Under the pieces are notes generated by a model, which was not told the DNA's origin, searched no databases, and was given only the letters and a program-made list of their open reading frames with translations. From Marisediminitalea lipolytica (GTDB lineage: Bacteria > Pseudomonadota > Gammaproteobacteria > Enterobacterales > Alteromonadaceae): 64,000 nt of DNA. The position numbers were made by a program, and so were the translations under genes. The DNA lies in NCBI RefSeq assembly GCF_001758465.1, contig NZ_MJIC01000016.1:62001-126000 (forward strand). Direction: 5' to 3'. Shown piece by piece: positions 8,153-17,736 of this stretch; positions within the stretch are counted from its first letter, which is position 1, and each line of letters starts with the position of its first letter.

Positions 8153-9097
8153 CTAACTGACTTGCTTAACCCGTAATTCTTTGGGTACCGCAAACTCAAT
8201 ATTTTCTTCACGGCCACTGCGTTCGGTTGCTTTTACCGCTCCCCAGTCAAGTAGTCGCTGGATCACCCGTTTAACCAGCACTTCTGGCGCCGATGCGCCC
8301 GCGGTTACGCCAATGTGTTCGATACCATTAAGCCAGTCGCGCTGAATACAGTTTTCATCGTCGATCAGGTGGGCCTGAGCGCCCATTTTAGCCGCTAACT
8401 CTCTAAGACGATTGGAATTAGAACTATTCTGTGCCCCTACCACTAACAGCACTTCACAATCCTGCGCCAGTTCGCGCACGGCATCCTGGCGATTTTGTGT
8501 GGCGTAACAGATATCGTCCTTCCGCGGCCCTTCAATTGCCGGGAATTTCTCTCTCAGCGCATCAATGACATCGGCAGTATCGTCTACCGACAATGTGGTC
8601 TGGCTGCAGTAATACAGGGCCTGCGGATTTTTCACTTCCAGCGTTTTCACATCGTCACTGGATTCCACCAGATAGATACCGCCTTCAGGATTATCGTACT
8701 GACCCATGGTGCCTTCGACCTCTGGGTGACCAGCATGGCCAATAAGAATACACTCAGTGCCACGACGACTCGCCCGGGTCACTTCCAGATGCACCTTGGT
8801 AACCAGTGGGCAGGTCGCATCAAATACTTTCAGACCGCGCCGCTCGGCTTCCTGACGAACAGCCTGGGACACGCCATGCGCCGAAAAAATCACGATGTTA
8901 TCATCCGGCACCTCGTTGAGTTCATCAACAAAAATAGCGCCACGCTCTTTCAGGCCATCCACCACAAATTTGTTGTGCACTACTTCGTGGCGAACATAAA
9001 TAGGCGGCTGAAAAATTTCCAGAGCCCGCTCTACAATAGTAATGGCCCGGTCTACCCCGGCACAAAAACCGCGGGGATTGGCTAAATGTATTTGCAT
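8153..9097 (-). CDS. ispH: 4-hydroxy-3-methylbut-2-enyl diphosphate reductase
   Basis: IspH performs the last MEP-pathway step, reducing HMBPP to IPP and DMAPP with a [4Fe-4S] cluster. The 314-residue protein is full length. The three cluster cysteines are visible at about 12 (RGFCAGV), 96 (DATCPLV) and 197 (DICYATQNRQ). The substrate-binding His41, His74, His124, catalytic Glu126, Thr167 and the SSNSN segment near 225 are also present. It is the last gene of ribF-ileS-lspA-fkpB-ispH, the conserved gammaproteobacterial order. The preceding pathway enzyme, IspG, is encoded at 57.6-58.7 kb. Confidence 0.97.
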   Translation of the reverse strand: MQIHLANPRGFCAGVDRAITIVERALEIFQPPIYVRHEVVHNKFVVDGLKERGAIFVDELNEVPDDNIVIFSAHGVSQAVRQEAERRGLKVFDATCPLVTKVHLEVTRASRRGTECILIGHAGHPEVEGTMGQYDNPEGGIYLVESSDDVKTLEVKNPQALYYCSQTTLSVDDTADVIDALREKFPAIEGPRKDDICYATQNRQDAVRELAQDCEVLLVVGAQNSSNSNRLRELAAKMGAQAHLIDDENCIQRDWLNGIEHIGVTAGASAPEVLVKRVIQRLLDWGAVKATERSGREENIEFAVPKELRVKQVS

Positions 9098-9123
9098 CGC
9101 TTAGTATTCCTCGGCGTTAAGCC

Positions 9124-9573
9124 TTACGCGTTGATGACATCGATGATTTCAACGTCGAAGATCACCGTTTGTCCGGCCAGTGGATGATTGAAATCCACGG
9201 TAACTGAATCGCCGGCTATGCTGCGAATAATACCCGGCACTTCACTGCCATCAGGCTGCGAAAATGCCATGATCATGCCTTCTTCCAGCGCCATATCGGC
9301 ACTAAAACGGCTTCGGTCCATATGGTGAATGTTATCCGGGTTAGGCAAACCAAATGCATCTTCCGGAGCAAGTTCGAAAGACTTTTTCTCGCCCGCAGTA
9401 AGACCTAATAAACAGGCTTCAAAATTAGGCGTCAGGCTGCCATCGCCCATTACCAGCTTGGCTGGCTTTTTATTAACGCGTGTACTGTCGGCTGCTGAAC
9501 CGTCAGACAATTTCAGGTCAAAATGCATAATGACCTCACTGTTGTCGCGGATGACCTTTGATGCTTCGCTCAC
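9124..9573 (-). CDS. fkpB: FKBP-type peptidyl-prolyl isomerase FkpB (SlpA family)
   Basis: A 149-residue protein of the FkpB/SlpA family, cytoplasmic prolyl isomerases with a chaperone-like insert. Family features are MHFDLKLSDG...DST, GDGSLTPNFEACLLGL, the FELAPEDAFGLPNPDNIH loop and the final VDFNHPLAGQTVIFDVEI. It lies between lspA and ispH as in most gammaproteobacteria, 26 bp upstream of ispH, and is co-transcribed with them. There is no signal peptide. Catalytic efficiency on proline bonds cannot be judged from sequence. Confidence 0.95.
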   Translation of the reverse strand: MSEASKVIRDNSEVIMHFDLKLSDGSAADSTRVNKKPAKLVMGDGSLTPNFEACLLGLTAGEKKSFELAPEDAFGLPNPDNIHHMDRSRFSADMALEEGMIMAFSQPDGSEVPGIIRSIAGDSVTVDFNHPLAGQTVIFDVEIIDVINA

Positions 9574-9597
9574 GGTAACTCTCTCTGACTTAATTTG

Positions 9598-10107
9598 TTA
9601 ATTTGCGTCTTGGGTTGAGGTGTCTTCATTCTTACTGGTTAGCATGTCCCAAATCAGCAGGGCCGCACCAATAAAAATGGCACTGTCAGCCAGATTAAAT
9701 GCCGGCCAGTGCCAGTCATTTACGTAGAAATCCAGAAAATCGATGACATAACCGTGCACAATCCGGTCGTACACATTACCAACGGCACCGCCCAGGATAA
9801 AACTAAACGCGACAGGCAGTAGCTTTTGCTGCCGGGGGGTCTGTTTCAGCCACCATAAAATCACGGCACAAACAGCAACAGCAATAGCAGTAAAAAACCA
9901 CCGCTGCCAGCCACCGGAATCATGTAAAAAGCTAAAAGCGGCACCGTAATTATGCACATAAGTAAAATTGAAAAACGGTGCCAGCTGCACAGACTCATAC
10001 AATTCCATGCTGCCTATCACCGCATACTTGCTCCACAGATCAAGTATTACGGTGATCACACTAATCCACAAAAAACGCAGACCGCTTTCGCTTATTAACT
10101 TAAGCAT
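9598..10107 (-). CDS. lspA: Lipoprotein signal peptidase (signal peptidase II)
   Basis: LspA is the inner-membrane aspartyl protease that removes signal peptides from diacylglyceryl-modified prolipoproteins. Four membrane segments are visible, with the catalytic blocks GGAVGNVYDRIVHGYVIDFLD and FNLADSAIFIG carrying the two active Asp residues. The ATG at 10107 (MLKLISESGL, 169 residues) is preferred: it overlaps the end of ileS by 8 nt and has GGAG ten nt upstream. An in-frame ATG at 10131 would add eight residues inside ileS. Substrates in this window include BamB, PilF and the lipoproteins at 21.0, 46.6 and 51.6 kb. Confidence 0.96.
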   Translation of the reverse strand: MLKLISESGLRFLWISVITVILDLWSKYAVIGSMELYESVQLAPFFNFTYVHNYGAAFSFLHDSGGWQRWFFTAIAVAVCAVILWWLKQTPRQQKLLPVAFSFILGGAVGNVYDRIVHGYVIDFLDFYVNDWHWPAFNLADSAIFIGAALLIWDMLTSKNEDTSTQDAN

Positions 10108-12922
10108 AGTGACGCGTTTCTCCGTCGCCATCGACGTTAGTTACGCAGCGACCACATAGTTCCGGATGTTCACTGTGGGTACCCACATCATCCAGCACAT
10201 GCCAGCAGCGTACGCATTTTTCACCTGAACTTTTCGCCACGCTGACAAACAGCCCTTCCACTTCGGTCGCCGTAGCGTCGTCGGATTTATCGGCCAGTGC
10301 CGCCACCGTAACGCCCGATGTTATCAGTACGAAGCGCAGTTCATCACCAAGCTTAGCCAGTTGCGACTTCAGCGCATCATCGGCATATAAGGTCACATTC
10401 GCTTCCAGCGAACCACCCAGTAGTTGCGCTTTACGTGCCTGTTCCAGGGCCTGGTTTACTGCATCCTTAACGGCCATTACCTGTTTCCAGTAGGCATCGT
10501 TAAAGGTTTCATCCTGACCAAAGCCATTAAAACCCTGATACCAGGTTTCGGTAAACACGTACTTAGCGCGCTCGCCCGGCAGTTCCTGCCAGATTTCCTG
10601 TGCGGTAAAGCTGGTAATAGGCGCCATCCAGCGCACTAACGCCTCAACGATATGATACAGCGCGGTCTGACACGAGCGACGCGCCACACTGTCGGCTTTG
10701 GCGGTGTACTGGCGGTCTTTAATGATATCCAGATAGAAACTACCCAATTCAATGGAGCAGAAATGAGCGAGTTTTTGCGATACCACCAGCATATCGTACT
10801 TTTCGTAGTCAGCAACGATCTCGGCCTGCAGCTGTTTAGCGCGGGACACGACCCAGCGATCCAATGCCACCATGTCGTCTTCGGCAACGGCGTCGGTCTC
10901 TGGATTAAACCCGTTCAGGTTAGCCAGCAGGAAACGCGCGGTGTTACGTAAGCGACGATAGTTATCGGCTGCACGTTTGAGGATTTCATCAGATACGGCG
11001 ATTTCACCACGGTAATCGGTTGAGGCTACCCATAAACGCAGAATATCTGCTCCCAGCTTATTGGTCACTTCCTGTGGGGCTACCACGTTACCCAGAGACT
11101 TGGACATCTTCTTGCCCTGAGCGTCAACGGTAAAGCCGTGGGTCAGCACCTGACGATAAGGCGCATGGCCGTGCATGGCGGTAGAGGTCATCAGCGATGA
11201 CATAAACCAGCCCCGGTGCTGATCAGAACCTTCCAGGTATAAATCGGCTTTAGCCGGAATATCATCCCGACAATCCACCACAAAGAAGTGGGTTACACCG
11301 GAGTCAAACCAAACATCCAGCGTATCAGTGACTTTTTCGTACTGGTCTGCGTCGCTGCCTAACAGCGCAGCATCATCGATATCCCACCAGGCCTGAATGC
11401 CGGTTTTTTCGATTTCGCTGGCCACCGTTTCAATCAGACTGGCTGATTCAGGGTGCAGTTCGCCACTGACCTTGTGGATATACAGCGGGATAGGCACGCC
11501 CCAGGTACGCTGACGGGAAATACACCAGTCCGGACGCCCTTCCACCATCTTGGTGATGCGGTTTTCACCCCACTCAGGGATCCACTCTGTCTTACGGATT
11601 TGTTCCAGCGACTGCTCGCGCAGGCCCAGTTTATCCATACTGATAAACCACTGCGGCGTGGCGCGGAAAATAATTGGCGTTTTGTGACGCCAGCAATGGG
11701 GGTAGCTGTGCTCAAAATTCACATTCAGCACCAGGTTGCCGCTTTCAGCCAGGGTTTCGATAATTGGCTGATTGGCTTTAAATACGTGCATACCAGCAAA
11801 CATCGGGGTGTTTTCCAGATACACACCATTGTTACCAACCGGATTGTAGACTTCGATATCGTAGTGTTTACATACGTTAAAGTCATCCACACCGTGGGCT
11901 GGCGCGGTATGTACACAGCCGGTACCGGCATCGGTAGTAACATGATCGCCCAACACGATCAGCGAGGTTTTATCCAAAAACGGATGGTGTAATTTGGCTT
12001 TGTCCAGCGCCTGACCTAAACAGGTGGCTACCGTTTTATAGTTTTCCACGCCGTAACGCTGCATGCAGCTTTCTACTAAATCGCTGGCCAGCATGATCCA
12101 CTGGGCGTCGTCACCATATTCTACCAGTGAGTATTCCAGTTCAGGGTGCAAGCTGACGGCCAGGTTAGCAGGCAGGGTCCACGGAGTGGTGGTCCAGATA
12201 ACTACACCGGCTTTGTGCGCGGTAAGCGCATCACTGTCTACGCCGAATGCTCCAGCAAAGGTGTCTACATCCGCCAACGGAAATTTCACATCGATAGCAG
12301 GCGACGTTTTGTCTTTATACTCTACTTCGGCTTCTGCCAGTGCTGAACCACAGTCTGTACACCAGTGAACCGGTTTAAAGCCTTTTTCCAGATGCCCTGC
12401 TTCGATAATTTTACCCAGTGCACGAACAATGTTGGCTTCTGAGTCAAAGTCCATGGTCTTGTAGGGTTTATCCCACTCGCCGAGCACACCAAGACGTTTA
12501 AAATCGGTCATCTGGCCATTGATTTGCTTTTGCGCATAATCGCGGCATTTCTGACGGAATTCTGCCGCAGTGACCTTTTTACCAGGCTTGCCGACTTTCT
12601 TTTCTACCATCAGTTCGATTGGCAGACCGTGACAGTCCCAGCCGGGCACGTATGGGGCGTTAAAATCCGCCAGCGTTTTGGACTTAACAATAATGTCTTT
12701 GAGGATTTTGTTAACTGCGTGACCAATGTGAATATTGCCATTGGCATACGGAGGGCCGTCATGCAGTACAAAAGGCGCTTTGCCTTCTTTTGCCTGGCGA
12801 ATCTGCTGATACAAGCCGTCTTTTTCCCAGTCTTTCAGCATCTGAGGTTCGCGTTGTGCCAGGTTCCCGCGCATCGGGAAAGCGGTTTCCGGCAAATTCA
12901 ATGTGGCTTTGTAATCACTCAT
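10100..12922 (-). CDS. ileS: Isoleucyl-tRNA synthetase
   Basis: A 940-residue class I synthetase charging tRNA-Ile, full length. It shows the HIGH motif (NGNIHIGHAVNK, near residue 65), the CP1 editing domain (TTPWTLPANLA onward), the KMSKS motif (GKKMSKSLGN, near 605) and the C-terminal zinc site (CVRCWHVL with CGRC). It follows ribF by about 44 bp and its stop overlaps the lspA start, so the cluster is one operon. No T-box or other leader element is seen. Confidence 0.98.
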   Translation of the reverse strand: MSDYKATLNLPETAFPMRGNLAQREPQMLKDWEKDGLYQQIRQAKEGKAPFVLHDGPPYANGNIHIGHAVNKILKDIIVKSKTLADFNAPYVPGWDCHGLPIELMVEKKVGKPGKKVTAAEFRQKCRDYAQKQINGQMTDFKRLGVLGEWDKPYKTMDFDSEANIVRALGKIIEAGHLEKGFKPVHWCTDCGSALAEAEVEYKDKTSPAIDVKFPLADVDTFAGAFGVDSDALTAHKAGVVIWTTTPWTLPANLAVSLHPELEYSLVEYGDDAQWIMLASDLVESCMQRYGVENYKTVATCLGQALDKAKLHHPFLDKTSLIVLGDHVTTDAGTGCVHTAPAHGVDDFNVCKHYDIEVYNPVGNNGVYLENTPMFAGMHVFKANQPIIETLAESGNLVLNVNFEHSYPHCWRHKTPIIFRATPQWFISMDKLGLREQSLEQIRKTEWIPEWGENRITKMVEGRPDWCISRQRTWGVPIPLYIHKVSGELHPESASLIETVASEIEKTGIQAWWDIDDAALLGSDADQYEKVTDTLDVWFDSGVTHFFVVDCRDDIPAKADLYLEGSDQHRGWFMSSLMTSTAMHGHAPYRQVLTHGFTVDAQGKKMSKSLGNVVAPQEVTNKLGADILRLWVASTDYRGEIAVSDEILKRAADNYRRLRNTARFLLANLNGFNPETDAVAEDDMVALDRWVVSRAKQLQAEIVADYEKYDMLVVSQKLAHFCSIELGSFYLDIIKDRQYTAKADSVARRSCQTALYHIVEALVRWMAPITSFTAQEIWQELPGERAKYVFTETWYQGFNGFGQDETFNDAYWKQVMAVKDAVNQALEQARKAQLLGGSLEANVTLYADDALKSQLAKLGDELRFVLITSGVTVAALADKSDDATATEVEGLFVSVAKSSGEKCVRCWHVLDDVGTHSEHPELCGRCVTNVDGDGETRHYA

Positions 12923-12966
12923 AGCGTTTGTTCTATCCGTCCACGTTATCGGGAGTTATCCCGGTT

Positions 12967-13911
12967 TCAGACCTCTGACAGGTCATCGTTATTCATTAAA
13001 ATCTGTTGCGCCCGGGCAACATCCAGCGCGATTTGTTCGCGCAGGGCTTCCAGGCTGCTAAAACGTTGTTCATCTCGTATTTTGGCTACCGGTACTACAG
13101 TAATATGCTGACCGTACAGAGAGCCGGCAAAGTCGAAGATATGCACTTCGAGTTGCTTACGCTGGCCGTTGACGGTGGGCCGTGAGCCAATATTGGCAAC
13201 GCCGGTGAACAGCTTGCCATCGATATTAAGCTTTACTGCGAATACGCCTGTAATGGGGGTCTGACAACGGTTTAACAAGACATTGGCAGTGGGAAAACCG
13301 ATGGTCCGGCCTTTCTTTTCGCCGTGAATGACCCGGCCGGAAATATAAAAGGAGCGACCCAGCATGGAATGCGCCAACGCAAAATTGCCATCGGCCAGCG
13401 CTTCGCGAACCGCGGTAGAACTAATGCGACAATCCTGCATGACGAAACTTTGCGTGCTTACCACTTCAAAGCCCAACTGCTTACCGGCTTGTTCCAGTCG
13501 GGTAAAATCGCCCTGGCGGCCTTTGCCAAACCGAAAATCATCACCCACCACTAAAAACTTAACGCCCAGCTTTTCCACCAGCAGGTGTTCAATAAACTCA
13601 TCGGGTGATTGCGCGGCAAACTGAGCATTAAACCTGACGCAGAGCAGTCGGTCGACCCCCTGAGCTTTAAGCAACTGGTACTTCTCAGCCAACGGACTAA
13701 TGCGAGCTGGTGCGGTTTCAGGCGTAAACACCTCTTCAGGGTGTGGTTCAAACACCATCACAGTGGCAGGCAGCGATAGCCGCCGGGCTTGTTCAATCAG
13801 ATTAGACAGCACTGCCTGATGCCCTAAATGGACACCATCGAACTTGCCTATTGTCAGTACACAGCCGTGATGATGGGCTTTTAAATTGTTAAGGCCCCGG
13901 ATTAGCTCCAC
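12967..13911 (-). CDS. ribF: Bifunctional riboflavin kinase / FAD synthetase
   Basis: RibF phosphorylates riboflavin to FMN and adenylates FMN to FAD. The N-terminal nucleotidyltransferase domain shows GKFDGVHLGHQ and the ISSTAVR motif. The C-terminal kinase domain shows KKGRTIGFPTANV and the GVANIGSRPTVN segment. The most likely start is the GTG at 13911 (giving M-ELIRGLNNLK, matching the family N-terminus), with AAAAGG 12 nt upstream. A TTG at 13923 would add four residues but sits directly on the ribosome-binding site. It is the first gene of the ribF-ileS-lspA-fkpB-ispH block. Confidence 0.96.
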   Translation of the reverse strand: MELIRGLNNLKAHHHGCVLTIGKFDGVHLGHQAVLSNLIEQARRLSLPATVMVFEPHPEEVFTPETAPARISPLAEKYQLLKAQGVDRLLCVRFNAQFAAQSPDEFIEHLLVEKLGVKFLVVGDDFRFGKGRQGDFTRLEQAGKQLGFEVVSTQSFVMQDCRISSTAVREALADGNFALAHSMLGRSFYISGRVIHGEKKGRTIGFPTANVLLNRCQTPITGVFAVKLNIDGKLFTGVANIGSRPTVNGQRKQLEVHIFDFAGSLYGQHITVVPVAKIRDEQRFSSLEALREQIALDVARAQQILMNNDDLSEV

Positions 13912-13989
13912 GTTTAACAGCAACCTTTTATGAGATGAATATGCTACAAAGCCGGCGATTATAAACTACCCGGCCGGCAATACCAATCG

Positions 13990-15549
13990 CTAAAAGGCCT
14001 TGGATTTGAAATGGCGCAGACGAATGCCCATGGCGAACATACCGCCACTAAAGACGATAACAGCGAGTAAAATGGTTAGCGAAATTGACAATACCTTGTC
14101 ATGAAAAGTCAAAGCAGTAAATTCCACTCCATGCTGACACCACAAAATAGCGGCAACCATGGCGCAGGTGGCTACCAGCACGCGCATCACAAACCCAACG
14201 GTAAGACGGCTCACGGTATAAACCTTCTGTCGCGTCAGTCCCTGATACAGTAAAACCGCATTCAGCGTAGCCGATAAACTGGTGGCAATAGCCAGACCAA
14301 CATAGCCATAAGAAATCGCAAAAATCAGATTAAACAGCATATTGGCGGCCATACACCAAATACCGAATTTAACCGGTGTTTTGGTATCCTGCCGCGAGTA
14401 GTACCCGGGCGCCAGCACCTTAACCAGCATAAAACTGAGTAGCCCCAGGGAATAAGCCATCAGACTGTAGGATGCCATTCTCGCCGTTTCCGCCGTAAAA
14501 GCGCCGCGCTGAAAGATGACCGACAGGATTTCCTCAGCCAGCACACCCAAACCAGCCGCAGCGGGTATGCCTAACAGACACACCATTCTCACCGCCCAGT
14601 CCATGTTGCCAGAAAAACCCAGCTCGTCCTTGCCCACATGGTTACGGGAAAGGGCTGGCAGGATAACGGTTGCGATAGCAATACCAAACAGCCCCAGCGG
14701 GAACTCCAGCAGGCGATCAGAATAATACAGCCAGCTTATGGAACCGGTTACCAGAAAACTGGCAATAAACGTATCCAGCAGCAAATTGATTTGGCCAACA
14801 GAGACACCAAATAATGCCGGGATCATCAGCGTCCTGACCTTTACCACACCCGGGTCGCGCCAGCCCCACTCAGGCTTAACCAGTAAACCGGCCCGATACA
14901 AAAAAGGTAACTGAAAGCCAAGCTGAACAATACCACCAATAAACACCCCCCAGGCCAGCGCAAAAGCAGGCTCGCTCATAAAGGGAGACAACCAGTAGGC
15001 GCAGGCAATAATGCATACATTAAGTAAAACCGGGGTAAAGGAAGCCACGGCAAATTTATTTAATGTATTTAAAATAGCGCCGGACAGTCCGGTCAGAGAA
15101 ATAAAGGCAATATAGGGAAAGGTAATTTTGAGCATGGCACTGGCCAGTTCAAATTTCGCGCCGTCGGGCTGATCGTTAAGGTAATCAATAAACCAGCCTG
15201 CGCCGAATAACACGGTTATGGCCGGAGACACAAACACACCGATAATCGCGGTGACAAATACAATGGCACCCAGTGTTCCCGAAACATGGGCCACAAATTG
15301 TTTAAGCTTTACGTCGTCTTTTTCGGCATGCACTTCGGTAAGCACAGGAATAAAGGCCTGAGCGAATGCTCCTTCGGCGAACAAGCGGCGCAGAAAGTTA
15401 GGGATTTTATTAGCAAAAAAGAACACATCGGCCGCTGCATCCGCGCCCATCAGCCGGGCAATGACGACATCGCGAACCAGGCCCAGTACCCGTGAAAGCA
15501 GGGTCATGGTACTAACAATCAGGCCTGATTTGATTAATTTCTTCGACAC
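13990..15549 (-). CDS. murJ: Lipid II flippase MurJ (MviN)
   Basis: MurJ moves lipid II across the inner membrane for peptidoglycan synthesis. The protein is about 519 residues with some 14 hydrophobic segments. It has the family N-terminus SGLIVSTMTLLSRVLGLVRDVV and the GADAAADVFFFANKIPNFLRRLFAEGAFAQAFIP block with the conserved Arg and Phe residues. GTG at 15549 (VSKKLIKSG) is chosen because AAGGGA lies five nt upstream; a longer frame begins at 15585. It lies upstream of ribF on the same strand with a 66-bp gap. Confidence 0.96.
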   Translation of the reverse strand: MSKKLIKSGLIVSTMTLLSRVLGLVRDVVIARLMGADAAADVFFFANKIPNFLRRLFAEGAFAQAFIPVLTEVHAEKDDVKLKQFVAHVSGTLGAIVFVTAIIGVFVSPAITVLFGAGWFIDYLNDQPDGAKFELASAMLKITFPYIAFISLTGLSGAILNTLNKFAVASFTPVLLNVCIIACAYWLSPFMSEPAFALAWGVFIGGIVQLGFQLPFLYRAGLLVKPEWGWRDPGVVKVRTLMIPALFGVSVGQINLLLDTFIASFLVTGSISWLYYSDRLLEFPLGLFGIAIATVILPALSRNHVGKDELGFSGNMDWAVRMVCLLGIPAAAGLGVLAEEILSVIFQRGAFTAETARMASYSLMAYSLGLLSFMLVKVLAPGYYSRQDTKTPVKFGIWCMAANMLFNLIFAISYGYVGLAIATSLSATLNAVLLYQGLTRQKVYTVSRLTVGFVMRVLVATCAMVAAILWCQHGVEFTALTFHDKVLSISLTILLAVIVFSGGMFAMGIRLRHFKSKAF

Positions 15550-15657
15550 AACATTCCCTTTTGGGTGCCCCACTGACACCTGCACTTATTTGTGCCGGTT
15601 ATTGTATCGTAATTAAACGGAATTAAACCAATAATTAATTGCTTAGAGCAGCTGCTG

Positions 15658-16098
15658 TCAGCCTTGCAATCGATCCAGCTTATCGATAAGCATCATCGAC
15701 AAATTAACAAAATCGGTAGACGTCACAATCCCGATAACATGGTTGTTATCGTCAACCACGGGTAAACAGCCATGCTTATTGCGTAAAAAGAATGGTGCAA
15801 CGTCCTGAATGGTCTCGTCTGCCTTAATCGTATCAAAGTCACACACCGCCACTTCCATTATGTTGGTTTGTTTTTCGTGTTGCTCCAGCACATCGCTGCC
15901 ATAAAGCACCATCAGGCTCATTACCTTGGCAATCAGACTTTTTTGTGTCACCACGCCAATGATTTGTTGAGTTTCCTGATTAACCACCGGCAAATGGCGA
16001 ATGCCGCGATGGCGCGTAATATAATGGGCATCATGTAAAGTATTGCCCTCATGTAATTGCATTACCGGGCAAGTCATAATGTCAGCAACCGTTAGCAT
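15658..16098 (-). CDS. CBS-pair domain protein
   Basis: A 146-residue protein made almost entirely of two CBS motifs: VADIMTCPVMQLHEGNTLHDA...HLPVVN...IIGVVTQKSLI, and VAVCDFDTIKADETI...CLPVVDDNNHVIGIVTSTDFV. CBS pairs bind adenosyl nucleotides and usually regulate a partner domain; none is fused here. It has no signal peptide. It is divergent from rpsT and lies upstream of murJ. Its ligand and partner cannot be told from sequence. Confidence 0.85.
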   Translation of the reverse strand: MLTVADIMTCPVMQLHEGNTLHDAHYITRHRGIRHLPVVNQETQQIIGVVTQKSLIAKVMSLMVLYGSDVLEQHEKQTNIMEVAVCDFDTIKADETIQDVAPFFLRNKHGCLPVVDDNNHVIGIVTSTDFVNLSMMLIDKLDRLQG

Positions 16099-16329
16099 TA
16101 CCAGACTCCTGCTATAGTTATTTTAAGTATTATTCTACGTATTCAGTAATTTAGCTTCCCAATACGGGAAAGGTAACTTTACTGTAGACCATTATCGCTG
16201 GTTATGCAGAGAAGCATTTGACCTGAATCAAGTGTCGATGTCAGCGAATAATTACTGGAGGCCCGGGTATTAACTCAGGTATAATATCGCCCCAGTGGAA
16301 GAAAGTTGCGCTCAACGGCGATAAATTGT

Positions 16330-16358
16330 TTGACAATTAGCCGATAGCTAGGCACAAT
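16330..16358 (+). promoter_or_regulatory. Sigma-70 promoter for rpsT
   Basis: TTGACA at 16330-16335 and CACAAT at 16353-16358 are separated by exactly 17 bp, placing transcription start near 16365, about 37 nt before the rpsT start. A second possible -10 (TATAAT, 16280-16285) lies upstream but lacks a good -35. These sites account for most of the 303-bp gap between the CBS gene and rpsT. Confidence 0.75.
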
Positions 16359-16401
16359 CCGCACCCTCGTTTTTGACATGAATTTTTTTGGGAGTTACAC
16401 C

Positions 16402-16665
16402 TTGGCTAACATCAAGTCTGCTAAGAAACGTGCAATTCAAGCCGAAAAGCGTCGCCAGCATAATGCCAGCCGTCGCTCCATGACTCGTACAAGTATTAAA
16501 AAAGTAGTAGCGGCTATCGCCTCTGGTGATAAAGAAGGTGCCCAGGCTGCACTGTCTGCTGCGACTCCAATTCTTGACAGAATGGCTACAAAAGGTTTGA
16601 TTCACAAGAACAAAGCTGCTCGTCATAAGAGCCGTCTGGCTGCGCAAATCAAAGCGCTGGGTTAA
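16402..16665 (+). CDS. rpsT: 30S ribosomal protein S20 (TTG start)
   Basis: An 87-residue basic protein with the S20 signature ANIKSAKKRAIQAEKRRQHNASRRS and the C-terminal GLIHKNKAARHKSRLAAQIKAL. S20 binds 16S rRNA in the body of the 30S subunit. The start is TTG at 16402, with GGAG seven nt upstream; E. coli rpsT also uses a UUG start, linked to its autogenous control. An ATG at 16378 in the same frame would add eight residues foreign to S20. It has its own promoter and terminator. Confidence 0.98.
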   Translation: MANIKSAKKRAIQAEKRRQHNASRRSMTRTSIKKVVAAIASGDKEGAQAALSAATPILDRMATKGLIHKNKAARHKSRLAAQIKALG

Positions 16666-16686
16666 TCACCCACTGACGTTTAGTTT

Positions 16687-16712
16687 AAAAAAGCGCCTAC
16701 GGCGCTTTTTTT
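16687..16712 (+). terminator. rpsT intrinsic terminator
   Basis: AAAAAAGCGCC, a three-base loop TAC, then GGCGCTTTTTT make an 11-bp perfect stem with a U run, 22 bp after the rpsT stop. Confidence 0.92.
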
Positions 16713-16834
16713 ATGCCTGTCATTTAAACTTCAACAACTCGTCATCGAACGGTCAAACACCCGTCACCTAACTGTCAAGGCACGTGGGTAAAGTACCAGA
16801 AACTTTACCAGTAGCGAACCGCCGGGAACATGTG

Positions 16835-17635
16835 ATGGCAAAACTCCACTATAAAGCTGTATGGTTATCTGATATTCATCTTGGTAACAAAGACTGCAAA
16901 GCAGAGTTCCTGCTTGAGTTTTTGCAGAGCATCTCGGTCGAAACACTTTATCTGGTTGGCGATATCGTCGATATGTGGCAAATGGAAAAACAGTTTCGCT
17001 GGCCGGATGCGCATAACCAGGTCATGCATAAACTCATGCAAATGAGTAATCAGGGCACCCGGGTGGTGTATCTTCCTGGCAATCATGACGCGCCAATTCA
17101 GAAATACTCGGGTATGGCCTTTGGCGATATTGAGATTGAGCGCGAGCTAGTGCACACCACGGCAGACGGCAAACGTTATCTGGTACTTCACGGCGATCAG
17201 TTTGATGCTGATGTGACACTGGGTAAATTTCATGCCTGGATTGGCGATAAGGGCTACGACCTCCTGTTGTTTTTAAATCGCTGGTACAACCGCTTCAGAG
17301 CCTGGCGCAACAATCATTACTGGTCACTCGCAGGCTATATTAAAAAGCACATTAAAGGCGCTAACAAAGCCATAGAACGCTATCGTGAAGCCGGCTGTAA
17401 GCACGCCGCTGAAAGAGGCCTGGACGGTATTATCTGCGGCCATATTCACCATCCTGAATCGATTATGGTGAATGGCGTTCACTATATTAACGATGGTGAC
17501 TGGATTGAGAACTGTTCGGCACTGGTTGAAGACAACGCTGGCCAACTTTCACTGATTCACTTTAACGAATACCTCAAGCACTCGAACAACGTATCGGTAC
17601 TGGCAGATTTCATCAAAACAGGTCGGGCTGCCTGA
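16835..17635 (+). CDS. LpxH-like metallophosphoesterase
   Basis: A 266-residue calcineurin-like phosphoesterase. The metal-binding motifs are all present: WLSDIHLGN, VGDIVDMWQ, LPGNHD, LHGDQFD and CGHIHHP. This set is typical of UDP-2,3-diacylglucosamine pyrophosphatases (LpxH) and their LpxH-like relatives; the SDIHLG...C-AEFLLEFL pattern fits the relatives better than E. coli LpxH. ATG at 16835 follows GGGAA at good spacing and removes an unsupported 17-residue extension. It lies 101 bp upstream of an OlsF-like lipid acyltransferase on the same strand, which suggests a role in lipid metabolism. The true substrate is uncertain. Confidence 0.8.
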   Translation: MAKLHYKAVWLSDIHLGNKDCKAEFLLEFLQSISVETLYLVGDIVDMWQMEKQFRWPDAHNQVMHKLMQMSNQGTRVVYLPGNHDAPIQKYSGMAFGDIEIERELVHTTADGKRYLVLHGDQFDADVTLGKFHAWIGDKGYDLLLFLNRWYNRFRAWRNNHYWSLAGYIKKHIKGANKAIERYREAGCKHAAERGLDGIICGHIHHPESIMVNGVHYINDGDWIENCSALVEDNAGQLSLIHFNEYLKHSNNVSVLADFIKTGRAA

Positions 17636-17736
17636 TCATTGCGGCGCCCAACTGTCAAAGAACTGCAACACAACTGTGAGCATATCGTCACAAATCGCTG
17701 CTATCGTGTGGCGAAATAACCTTAAGTGTACCGAAT

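Noticed and set aside
12524..13111. 195-codon plus-strand frame across ileS and ribF
   Set aside because: Antisense shadow of two well-supported genes; spans the ileS-ribF gap without any family match.
16348..16647. 99-codon minus-strand frame over rpsT
   Set aside because: Antisense to rpsT, which has its own promoter, TTG start with Shine-Dalgarno and terminator.
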